A stretch of DNA of 64,000 bases, taken from assembly GCA_951804985.1 (NCBI GenBank), contig OX638133.1, positions 30,281,963-30,345,962 on the forward strand, written 5' to 3'. A model generated the notes under the pieces. That model saw nothing but the letters and a program-made list of their open reading frames with translations, was not told the origin of the DNA and made no database searches. Below are positions 1 through 10,642 of this stretch, piece by piece (within the stretch, counting starts at the first letter, position 1; each line of letters opens with the position of its first letter). This DNA is from Dryomyza anilis. Lineage: Eukaryota; Arthropoda; Insecta; Diptera; Dryomyzidae. The position numbers and the translations under genes were made by a program.

Positions 1-86
1 GTTGTTTTAGTTTTACTTATAGATTTAAGAGAATAAAATAGTATCAAACTTAATTTTTGAAATATTTATTATTAGTTCCAAGATTT

Positions 87-356
87 GTAAAATTGTGGTT
101 CCGGTTCCGGTTCCAACCAAGAAAGTAAATGGGTTTCGATTCCGGTTCCATACATTTTTAATAACGGTTCCGATTCCGGTTCTTTGCGTTCCCTGACAGG
201 GACTATAATATCTGTTCCGGTGTTGGTTCCGATATTATTAAAATAGCGGTACCGATTTCAACCAGAACAAAATATATATGTTCCGATTCCAGTTCCGGTT
301 CAACACATTTTTAATAACGATTCTGGTTCCAAAAATCTAAACGGTTCCGGTATTAT
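87..356. repeat. GGTTCC/GATTCC minisatellite
   Basis: Degenerate tandem array of the hexamers GGTTCC and GATTCC, often as GGTTCCGATTCC, interrupted by AT-rich spacers. A related C/G/T-rich low-complexity tail (CGTGTTTTTCCGTG-like) runs to about 560. Confidence 0.7.
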
Positions 357-579
357 TTTTCACGTTTCGCTTGCTTTTTCATGTTTTTCCGTGCTTTTTT
401 CCTATGTTGTCGTGTTTTTCCGTGTCTTTTAAAATCCCGTGTTTTATCGTGCTTCTCGTGCGTGCCTGTAAATTTACTCGTCGGGCTCGTGCTCGTGCGT
501 ATCACCACATGGCGTGCCCGTGCGTGTCTGTGTTATAAAAACAGGCACGCGCACATCTCTAGTTTGAAGTATGCTCTGC

Positions 580-863
580 ATAGACAAAAATAATCGACGT
601 AAATGTAACAACCGATATTAATTGCATTCATTAATCAATCCAGCAATGAAATTCACGAATTTAATGAAAACATTTGATAATCTTCGTTAAATCCGCTAAT
701 ATGAATATTTGTACGTCAATGCAGTAAATTAATTAGTCGACGCAATTTCAGTAATTATATTTACTAAAACTGTGCTGACTAAATTATTTGCTGCATTAAC
801 GTACAAATATTCAAATTAGCGAACACAATTGCTTATATTTACGTCGATTAGTTTTTTCTGTGT
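580..863. mobile_element. MITE, CACAGAAAAAA family, copy 1
   Basis: Inverted termini around ATAATCGACGTAAATGT on the left and TTTACGTCGATTAGTTTTTT on the right. The interior (ATTAATCAATCCAGCAATG, GTACGTCAATGCAG) is shared with the fuller copy at 22412-22779. No coding capacity. Confidence 0.75.
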
Positions 864-1244
864 GCATAACCATACATCATTTTCTTATGGATCAATAGAT
901 CGGAAATGCTAAAAAAAATAAATAAAAAATTTCAAGTGCCAACCAAATATGACAGTATCACCAACCTTTTGTAATACATAATTTAATTTGAACCGAATAA
1001 AGTTGGTTACCACAACTAACTTTTTCGTAAATACATTTAATTTTTATATTAAGCTATCAAATGCATTTACTTACTTCTTAATTACAACTTTTTATTAGAA
1101 AAACACTAATTATTGACAATCTTTTTTTACGATATAAACACTTGAAAAATAAAAGCCATCGTTATTTACGAGCAAAATATGATTGTGTTTTTCATTGAGA
1201 TTTATCATCGTTTTTAACGGGAAAATGATCGAAATTATTGTTTA

Positions 1245-1281
1245 TTTGACGATTCAAAATAATTTATTTTGAATCGTCAAA
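1245..1281. repeat. Perfect 37-bp palindrome
   Basis: Two perfect 18-bp arms (TTTGACGATTCAAAATAA and its complement) around a single central T. No flanking gene; probably the core of a degraded foldback element. Confidence 0.8.
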
Positions 1282-3044
1282 CTTTTGGTATTTACGATTA
1301 TCATAAAAAATGTCTGTAAATGCCGACTTGGAAGTGGATAGGATATACTTAGTTGATTTTGCACACATCTTAATTTTAGATATTATCTAAAGTATTCTCA
1401 AGAGAATCATTTATTTGTTAAAGGTAACAACTAAAAAACGAAACACAACAATATAAATTTGTTACGTCAACCAACTTATTCGGTTCTCTCAATTGTTAAG
1501 TCGGCTCTTATAACGAAAAGAATTAGTGTATGTACTTTAGAATATTTCAAGTACCAGCCGAATACATTTTGTTGTGACAACCAACATTTTTCAAACATAT
1601 AAAGGCGGATTTTGTATCAAAAGCAGTCTGTTTTCAGCCCATTCCCAAAATATGGCGTGAATCTGCCATTAAAATGCCACCAAATTTTACAGTCTGCTAT
1701 ACATTTCCCAAGATATTCAATTTGTACGAAATATATATGCCCGAAATATTCCTGAAAAATGCCAAAAATTTTGTCTCGGGAATTTTAATAGTTTTTTTTC
1801 AGAAATTTGAAAATTGCGTAATTTTGACGTCAACTCGACAATATAAGTCGACAAATTTGATCGACAAAATTACAGAAATCACCTACAGTTTTTTGCAATT
1901 TTGTCCCAGTGTGCGACAGTCGGAAATAAATATAATAACATCAACAAAAAACAAAAAAAAAAAGAAAATAATCGACCAACAAAGAAAGCGAAAGCATATA
2001 AAAGCTTGTCCGGAAGCATACAACAAAACTCAACAAGCAACAAACTGCAAAACTCATAAATTGTTGGCTTACAAAACTATACACCATGGCTCTAATGAAA
2101 CGCATAATAAAAATGGAGAGCATGGGAAAAACAAACATGAAAGCAAAAAATAAAAATATATTCTATAAAAATAAAAATAAGAGTCAAAACTGAAATCATT
2201 TAACAACTGTAAGATTGCAAAAATAATGCAGCAAAAGGAAAAAAAAAAGCAAAATACAAAAAGTAACACAGAAAATGCAGCAAAATATAGAAAAATTATT
2301 TGCTAAATATATAAAAAAAAAATAAAAATATGTATAGAAAATTATAGTACAAAATAGAGAATAAAAAAATCAAATATAAAAGAAATATAAAATAAAATTG
2401 CCGCACAGAGCACATCCTTTGCAAAATGTAGAATTGCAACTTGCGGTGCCACCTCAAAACGCCACAGCAGCAAACAAACATCGGGTTCGGATCGGTTATG
2501 GTTTTGGGGGTTTAGGTTTTCTGTAGGGCACCAACGCATCCAGTGCCAGCGCCAGTCAAGTTAAGTTCAAAGTAAATGCGGTGGGAATAATTATGGCAAC
2601 TTACGGACAAGTTCTGTGTTGAAGACAATAAGACAACTTGCTAGTTGCAACAACAGAGTTGTAACTGCTTTTTAAACTCTGTTAATAAATACCAAAGTTT
2701 AGAAAAAAAAAAGAAATATAAAAAGAATATAAAACAGTAACAAGAATAAGCATAAAAACAAGAAGAACAAAAAAAAACAGAAAACTTGCGAAAAACTTAC
2801 ATAGTTCTTAAATAGGTTTTAAAAGAATTCAAATGGAGTAGAAGAAACAGCAGGGGAAACATTTTATAATTTTTGCACAAACTTCAAATTACCTTTGATA
2901 TTACTATGTTTTATAAACACAATTATGCGACTTATAAAAATTTCATAGTAAGTACATTATAAGATTTAAAATAAAAATGAGGGACGACAATGAGACAAAA
3001 TGAAAATGGGACAAAATGAGAAAAAAAATATTGCTGTGTATATC

Positions 3045-4375
3045 AAACACACCAATACTATATAATTCGTGGGTGATGATTTTGATTGCATCTCTGTTTT
3101 TTAATTTTTTTTTTATTTTTATTACGTGCCGTTTTTAAGAAATAGAATTTAAAGCGCTTTTATTAATAAAAAAATACAGTCACTTACATAAGTAGTTATT
3201 TAAAAACTGTAAACGCAATTTTTCTTTCAATTATCAGAACTAATTATAATATACCAATAAATGCTAAAATTCCGATATGTTTTCACGATATTTGAATCTA
3301 AACTTGCAAAATATCGCTTTTTTTAAGACAATTTTTGGACGATTTTTTAGCATTTCGGAACCAATGATATTTAAGGATATGATTTATGGTTATGTAGATC
3401 ATAGTTTAAACTAACCATCAAAATTACTAACTTTTTCCATCGGTACTAATTTTTAAAATATGCTCTCCTTCAAAAAAAATGTAAAAATTTGTAAAAGGTA
3501 TTTATAAAAGTTGTATGTTTTACATTTTTCTCAAAAAGGCTACGTAATATGAAAAACAGAGTAAGCTCTAAGAATAAGCAAACTTTAAATATGAATTAAT
3601 GATATTTTCAGATTACATGCTTAAGTATTTTTATATAAAATTGATATAAAATAGTAGCAGGACTTATTTTAAACAGTAGAGCATATATAGCATATTTTAA
3701 ACAGTAGAGCATATAGCAAAAAAGTTATTCATTTTAATATAATTAATATATTAATATGTAAAACGTTGGTGATGATTTTGATTGCATCTCTGTTTTTTTT
3801 TTAATTATGTGCCGTTTTTAAGAAAAATGATCTCTAATTTTAAGAGCTTTTTTGATAAAAAAATACAGTCACTTACATAGGTAGCTATCCAACAAAATGT
3901 AAACGCAATTTTTCTTTCAATTATCAGGACTAATTATAATATATTTATAAATGCTAATATTCCGATATCTTTTTACGATATTTGAATCAAAACTTCAAAA
4001 TTTTGATTTTATAAAGACAATTTTTGGACAATTTTTTTAGTATTTAGAATTCAATGATATATAAAAATATAATTTATATTTATGTAGATCATAGTTTAAA
4101 CTAATCATAGAAATTACTCACTTTTTCCTATCGGCACTAATTTTTAAAATATGTCCTCCTTAAAATAAAATGTTAAAATTTGTAAAAGTTATTTATAAAA
4201 GTTGTATTTTTCTCAAAAAGGCTACATAATACGAAAAAAAATTAGTATGCTTTAAGAATAAGCATACTTTTAATGTGAATTAATGCTATTTTCAGATTAC
4301 ATGCTTAAGTATTTTTATCTAAAATTGATATAAAATAGTACCAGTGCTTATTTTAAACAGACGAGCATATGAGGC
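3045..4375. repeat. Old foldback-element arm, two direct copies (about 3045-3730 and 3765-4375)
   Basis: Both halves begin GGTGATGATTTTGATTGCAT. They continue in parallel through CAGTCACTTACATA, GTAAACGCAATTTTTCTTTC and AGATTACATGCTTAAGTATT, about 715 bp apart. Related diverged arms occur at 9345-9700, 32870-33172 and, inverted, at 34260-34610 and 6725-6852. Confidence 0.65.
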
Positions 4376-5866
4376 ATTCTATTTCAAATCGAACGCATAA
4401 TAATTTTGACACTCTGGATTTGCTTACATTTTTTTTAGGGATTGCTTATTGAAAATAAGCCCACCCATATTTTTTTTTTACTTTTTGTCAATAGGTTTGA
4501 AAATACAGGGTGTTTAAAAAATGAAAAATGAAAATGCATCTATGTATTGTATAGCATCAAGTTTGGTCTCATTTTGAAGGTAATAGAATTTTCTTTATTA
4601 TCCCATACAAATTTAATATATTTTTCATTAGCATGTAACTATTATACGCAATTAAAATGTTTAAGGACATTTTACTAAATGAGAGGTATTTTTTTTTTAA
4701 ATTATACTATAATTTTCGTTAAATTCTATATAAAAAACATTCTTTTGTTGAGTGGTCATTTGTGCACATCTATATGAAACAAAAGCAATCCACAAAAAAA
4801 TTTAAAACAATATCAACAGAATTTTTTTGACGAAATCCGTTCGATTTAAAAAAGAATGCCTTATATAGCAAAAAAGTTATTAATTTTAAAAATTTATTTG
4901 GGCAATGCTCTGTTTAATCATAAATCATTTTCTAGTTTATCATTAAATCCTAAATGCAAAAGAAATAAAAAAAAAGTATCTAAAACAAATCAAAATTTTC
5001 CGAGTTTAGATCCAATTACACTGTTCTACAAGAATTTTCCACAGAAATGAAACTTATCATTTCTAGTAGATTTTGGACTCCTGATTCTTGCTGCGTACTC
5101 CGAATTTTCCGTAAACGTCGAGATTTTGCAAAAAATCTAGTCAAAGTTGCAAAAAAGACCATTTTTTGTACTTTATATCGCAAGTTATCGCACGATTTCG
5201 ACATGTAGCAGATGCAAACTTTATGACAAAATAAAATATGAACCTTTCCCTACGGATAATTGGCAAAAAAAATCTGGGTCCATATATTAGTTTTTGCAAA
5301 AAATCAAAAAGAAATTTGTGTAACCAAAAAAGTCACAATTCTCTAAGCTCTCTTGAAAAACATTTAAATATTAGTTCGCAATGTGTTTGCTGTCAAAATT
5401 TCGAAAAAATGTTTTAAACTTTTTCTTACTGAAAATTTTCGGAATATTTTTTAAAATTTGTTTAGAAATATTTGATTAAAATGCGCGCAGAGATAAAAAA
5501 TTTGATACATATTTAATGTAATTGTGCTAGATGCAAAATCGAACAACATTTTTAGCATCTAATAAACGCATTATGGGAAAACATGATGGGGAAAATTGCA
5601 CTGCGTAATCTCCTGGTGTTTATCTGATTCGACAGGCTTTAATGGGTTAAAAAAATCAAATATACATCCGTCGTCAACGAATGCTTCTGAGCGACTGAAC
5701 TGAAAATGTTGAAAATTTCACATGAAAAAATATTCATTATTAAATTTAAATTTATAATATTTTTTGTCGCGACTGTTGTAGTAATATATATTGAACATTT
5801 TGTTTTAATGAATGGCAGATTTGGAACAGCAGATCGTAACGCATATGAATTGTGAAAATTAAATAA

Positions 5867-6575
5867 AAACCAGTTGGGAAGGTTAGATCACATGGGAAAT
5901 TTTAAAGTAGGTGTTATTATGATAGTTAGGATTATCAAAATAATAGTCGGTCTAAGCCGACTATAAATACCCTACATATATGTGTGGTTACCATTCAAAT
6001 TGGTATATAGGTCACCAGAATATACGAATCCTGAAAATAACTACAAACTTTCCATCGCTGAAGAATTTCCATTCATTTGATACCCATATTTACTAATGGG
6101 TAGGTGTACCGAATTTCTAATTTTTTTTTAGGAACCACAAGTCGTTTCGTGGGAAAACATTATTTTCATGTATTTCAACATGATGTCAATATATATTTGA
6201 CCAAAAAAGTTTACCTAAGCATTATACAGTAAAATTGATCTGTAGATGTAGATTTTATATGAGGTATTTGAACATAAGTGGTCGGTTCTCAGGTCACAAT
6301 ATTTTCTTGTTCAGGCAGCTTAGATATATAAGTAATCTAAATCTAAAGTTTCATTGCTCTAGCTCTTTTACTTTTTCCGTAATCGTGATTTTAACAGACA
6401 GAAGGACAGACGTACAGACGGACAGACAGACAGACGGACATCGCTAAATCGACTCAGGAGGTCATGCTGATCTAGAATATATATACTTTTCCATACCGGA
6501 GATGCTTTCTTCAGGGTGTTACAAACGGCGTACCAAACTGAATACACCCTTTCACTCTTATCGTAGGGTATTAAA
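5867..6575 (-). mobile_element. DINE-1-like non-autonomous Helentron, copy A
   Basis: Diverged copy read on the minus strand. It has the 5' end TATA-box-like CCCT repeat, the GTCY microsatellite at 6398-6436, the TTCTAGATCAGCATGACCTC block, and near its 3' end the hairpin TATAGTCGG-CCGACTATA. Ends at AACTGGTTTT. No open reading frame. Confidence 0.85.
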
Positions 6576-6853
6576 AGCCCTTATGGATCGCAACAGCATA
6601 CTTCAACATTTTAAAAGAACTGTGTGACTTACAAATGTTCTTCAAGTTTGGTAGTACCTTCGATGCAGTGGAAATTAATAAATGGCAATGATAAGTTTCA
6701 TTTCTGTGGACCACAACAACCCTCAATTTGTAGAACAGTGTTATCTTAAAAACCCATTGAAATATAAGCATTCATTAGTATATTAAAATTAGTCGGGATA
6801 ATTTGAAGTAACATTGCGTTCAAGGTTTTTTGGGAATCTATTTTTCAACAGTA

Positions 6854-7461
6854 CACTCAAAAGAAAAAGTCTATAACAGTAGCAAAAAAGGTTGCCAATA
6901 TAGCAAAAATGTTTGCTGAAAAGAGGAAAGCGCCGGATTCTGCTGAAACAGCAAATGACAGTTTGCTGTTTCAGTGAACTTTTTTTATGCTATTAGAGCA
7001 GACAATATGAAAATGAAAATAAAAAAATATATTTTTATTGTATTTTAATATTTTTTTTATTTCTGATAACTTTTTTTATTTTTATTTTATTATTTTTTAT
7101 TATATTTATTTGATTTATTTTTATTTATCTCATATTTTTATTTTATCTTTATTTCACAATTTCACTCTTGCATGCGTGCATTATTATTACGTATAAGAAA
7201 TGTCTCATTTAAATAAACATGTTGTCGAATAAGAGTCTACGAATTATACACATTTAGCTGCAGCGTCTCGTGACTATGGCGCCATCTAGTGCAGGTTAGC
7301 TACACTAGCAATATGCACACCAGTGACACTAGCACGATTTTGATCACTAGCAGCAAACAGTTCGCTATTGCAGATAAAAGTATGCTGTAAATGCAAATTA
7401 AAGTGAGCTAATATTTAGCAGTCAGAGTTTGCTATTAATAGCAGACTTTTTATTTTGAGTG
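6854..7461. mobile_element. TA-flanked MITE, CACTCAAAA family, 608 bp
   Basis: Termini CACTCAAAAGAAAAAGTCT and, inverted, CACTCAAAATAAAAAGTCT (one mismatch in 19). TA sits on both sides (6852-6853, 7462-7463). It interrupts an older foldback arm: flanks 6725-6852 and 7464-7560 are contiguous in the related copy at 34380-34560. A 13-bp-arm palindrome (CTGAAACAGCAAA) lies at about 6941-6975. Confidence 0.8.
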
Positions 7462-7608
7462 TAGTATATTCTTTTATTCTATATAGTGGGTGAAAAGCGC
7501 TCTAAATTACAATTGCAATTTTCTTAAAAACGATACGTTATAGAAAAAAAACTGCGTATGCAATAAAAATCATTATAACCAAATTATATTAAATTGATAT
7601 ATATGACA

Positions 7609-7709
7609 GCAAAGAAAAACGTAAATATAGCAACCAACATTAATTGCATTCATTAATCAATCCAGCATGAAATTGCTATATTTACATTGATTATTTTTAT
7701 TCTATGTAG
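7609..7709. mobile_element. Deleted MITE, CACAGAAAAAA family, copy 3
   Basis: About 100 bp made of the two ends only: ACGTAAATATAGCAACC and ATTAATCAATCCAGCATGAA, joined to TTGCTATATTTACATTGATT. The interior of the family is missing. Confidence 0.6.
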
Positions 7710-8308
7710 GAAAAATCATGTTTGGTAGTGAAATTGAATATATATGCTCCACTATGCAAGAGTAAATGAAACGCAAGACAATTCAGCGTACTAAGCAATG
7801 TGTTAGAAAGAGACGGAAGATCATTCAGCGCACTGAGGCAATGTACGAGAAAGATATGGAAGATCAGCACATTAAAACACATGAGTGCGAATGATATGCC
7901 AATAGCATGCGTCATTCACGTAACAAGCAGAAGGTTCTCGAAACATGTCGAAGTTTGTCGAAACTAGTCAAACTGATGCATGCTGTATATAATGATGCAT
8001 GCTGTATATAATGATGCATGCTGTATATAATGATGCATGCTGTATATAAGGGCGCAGCATCTGCGGCACAGCACTTCAGTAGTGATTGGAAAGTGGTTGA
8101 GTGCATCTCGTGTAAGAACTATGTAAAGTTAAATAGTGGTCATTCAGCAGTTGTTAGAATTGGTTATTAGTAAAGTTGTTTTATTAAAGTGAATTAATAA
8201 AGTTAATTGTTTTAATTTAAACCAAACATAAGAGTGTATTTATTTTGTACACAATCCAGTGATACGAACTTGTAGAACAGTTTTCCGAAGACTGAATGTT
8301 CGTAACAA
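7710..8308 (+). mobile_element. Candidate solo LTR or promoter-bearing repeat
   Basis: Order resembles an LTR. A 42-bp tandem duplication (ATTCAGCG...GGAAGATC, 7781-7865) comes first, then four tandem TATA-bearing 19-mers, an initiator-like TCAGT at about 8076 (some 32 bp after the last TATATAAG), AATAAAG near 8196, and the end GTTCGTAACA. No clear target-site duplication was found, so boundaries are approximate and an LTR is only the best guess. Confidence 0.4.
7974..8050 (+). promoter_or_regulatory. Four tandem TATA boxes (19-bp unit)
   Basis: TGATGCATGCTGTATATAA is repeated four times without a mismatch. The last copy runs into TATATAAGGGCGCAGC, a canonical TATA context, with TCAGT about 32 bp downstream. 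Confidence 0.5.
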
Positions 8309-8371
8309 AATTTTAGAATAGATAAAACTTGAAAGGGTTTTTATAAATCCTATTCAACATAACCATGAAAC

Positions 8372-8444
8372 GAAATAAAGTCGACTATAAAATTAATATT
8401 ATCAGCTTTATGATAATATATTTAAAGTCGACTTTATTTTAATT
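8372..8444. repeat. Long AT-rich hairpin
   Basis: Near-perfect inverted repeat with arms of about 33 bp (AAATAAAGTCGACT outer, TTAATATTATCA inner) around a 6-8 base loop. Looks like a miniature foldback element. Confidence 0.75.
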
Positions 8445-10530
8445 ATGTTCTATAAATTAACACACAATTTATATAATTTAAATTCTAAAATATGAGTTAA
8501 AACCTACCAATATCATCCACACATATTCTTTTAAATAACTTTATAGTATTTAATACACCTATTTAATCATATAGTACAACGTATAAATATACAAAGTTCA
8601 AAGAAACAAAGCAATAAAAAGAATTATTAAAGAATTTATAGTTGGCTTTACAATTTTTCTGAGTCTTATGGAGTAATTTAAATAGCAAGAAATCCACTTT
8701 ATTTTGTACAACAACTATTTTTATTGCATGAGAAACTATTTTATATGGCTTATAAACAATTTGAGATGGCTTATAAACCAGCAGATGGCTGAATAACAAA
8801 ATCTGGAAAAACCGCAAAGCCAAAAACTATGAGCCAGCCAATACAGCACAAGCAGCAGCAATAGCAATAGCACCAGACAACGACGTCGACGACGACATAA
8901 ACCGCAAACTTAAGAGAAATTGCGGTTTAAATTCGAGACCAGAAATTAAGTTGTACCGTCGAGGGAACAGGGAGGTCTTTGAAATGCAGTCGTGTGCAAT
9001 AACAAAAAGGACTACAACAACCACTACTACAAGCAGAGCAAGAGAGAATAGTTTTACAACAAAAACAAGAGCATCGTTGATGACATCGTAACGATACGAC
9101 AACGATACGTTGCTAAACTTTGGCGAAAACTTTGCTGCAGACATTATTTTGATCGGGATGCGGCACAGTAAGACCAAACGCTGTATAAAGTGGTTAAAAA
9201 TTTTTATTTGCGAAAACACTGAAGTGATTATATGAACTGATTTACAAAATAAACAGTGAAAATTGAAAAAAAAAAGAGTAAACCTACTTAAAATTATAAC
9301 AATACTCAAAACGATTTTTCCTGTACACATCCCATACTTTTTATAATTCGCGGGTGCTGATTTTGACCGCATACTCAGTTTTTTTTCTATTACGTCTCGT
9401 TTTCAAGATTATTGTAACCGAAATTTTAGGACGTTTACAGCCACTTCATAGAATAAAACAAATACAGTACTATAGAAAACTAGTTTTCCAAAAAAACTTT
9501 AAATGCAATTTTTCTTTTAATTGTCCAGACTAATTTCAATATACTAATGAATGTTTATATTCGAATAGGTTTTAAAGATATTTGAAGCTAAACTTGATTT
9601 ATTTTTTATTTTTTTAGACTAATTTTTAAATATTTTTTTAGCACATAGGATCTAATGATAAACAAAAAAATGATAAAAGGTTAACAAGTACATAGTACCA
9701 ACTACCAATTAAAATTTCTAACTTTTTTTAACTGTTCTACTTTTTCAAATATTTAATGTCAAAATAGGTAAAGATGGAACTACCAAGAACGGGCAAATTT
9801 CAACTGCTCATGGACGTATATAAAAAAATACACTCGATATTCTCACAAATGATCACTTTTTAGTTAGAGTTGCAAGAAATATTTTTAAAAACAGAACAAT
9901 TTTTCTAATCAAACTAAAATATTTTTCGAATTTTCTGATTTTATATCAAAACCTTTAGGTAGAATTCATATTTTGAACTGTTAAGTTCACCAAAGTTTGG
10001 ATAATTTCTGGATCTATCAATTTTTAAATATTGTAGATATTTATTTTCCAAACTGTTATAGTTCAATTTTCTTCAATTTGAAAACAAGCGTTCTTCAGAA
10101 TAATGTTTAGAAGCCTTTCTCTAAATCAAAATACTGAATTTGACACTGATTTTTCGACGTTTGCCCACACTGTTTCCTGGTACGGCCCACTTGTATCTAG
10201 ACCAAAGCCAAATTCATTTTTGCCGGAAACGAAGTGCTAACGAAAAAAAAACAACTTTATCCATTTGCGCTCGAATTGCGAAAGCAATAAACGATAGACA
10301 GACAGCAGCAGCGGCAACAGCAAAAAGACGAAGATATGTAAAAAGAAGTTTGCAGTAACAGAAAATGAAAACTTTAGATGTCGTCGACAACGTGCCTTTG
10401 GCACATTTGCTCGTACAATATTAAAAAGAGTTCTGGGACGGAACGAGAGTATTGTACTGATGATGATGATGGGCTTGGTAAGAGGTTGTTCTGTGGCTGC
10501 TCTATTTCGAAATTATAGTCATTTACTTAC

Positions 10531-10642
10531 ATGCACTAGCATTGGTCACTTGAATGCCACGGAATTCCAAACTGTACTTAAGATGCGTGCTGCCAAAGTT
10601 GGACCAGTATTTGGCAATGCAAAGTTCGAGGATGTTGTTTTC
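10531..10642 (-). CDS. TppII: TppII exon 14 (last exon in window)
   Basis: Reads [17 protein letters not shown] to GIQVTNASA. It ends in the first base of a split codon before GTAAGT at 10525-10530. The [16 protein letters not shown] segment is characteristic of TPP2. The next exon was not found and must lie left of base 1. Confidence 0.93.

Larger units (their letters stand above)
1..10530 (-). other. TppII: TppII intron 14 (at least 10.5 kb), repeat-filled, no coding exon seen
   Basis: Follows the donor of exon 14 and runs off the window. I looked on both strands for the missing C-terminal exons and saw none. Contents: a TTCCGG minisatellite, a TA-flanked MITE, a 37-bp palindrome, an A-rich stretch at about 1930-2850, two copies of an old foldback arm (3045-4375), a Helentron, another MITE, an LTR-like promoter unit and a long hairpin. 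Stretches 870-1240, 4380-5860 and 8450-9340 show only AT-rich sequence or faint repeat fragments. Confidence 0.6.

Noticed and set aside
87..356. Telomeric-type repeat
   Set aside because: The TTCCGG hexamers are unlike insect TTAGG and dipteran telomeric retroelements; it is an ordinary minisatellite.
8827..9372. 181-codon minus-strand ORF, considered as a missing TppII exon or separate gene
   Set aside because: No TPP2-like segment and no domain; it contains a Val run from a short CAACAA/ACTACT repeat, and part overlaps a foldback arm.
10140..10358. Plus-strand 72-codon ORF with basic residues
   Set aside because: No ATG-context, splice or family support; ends in a CAG/CAA-rich simple stretch.
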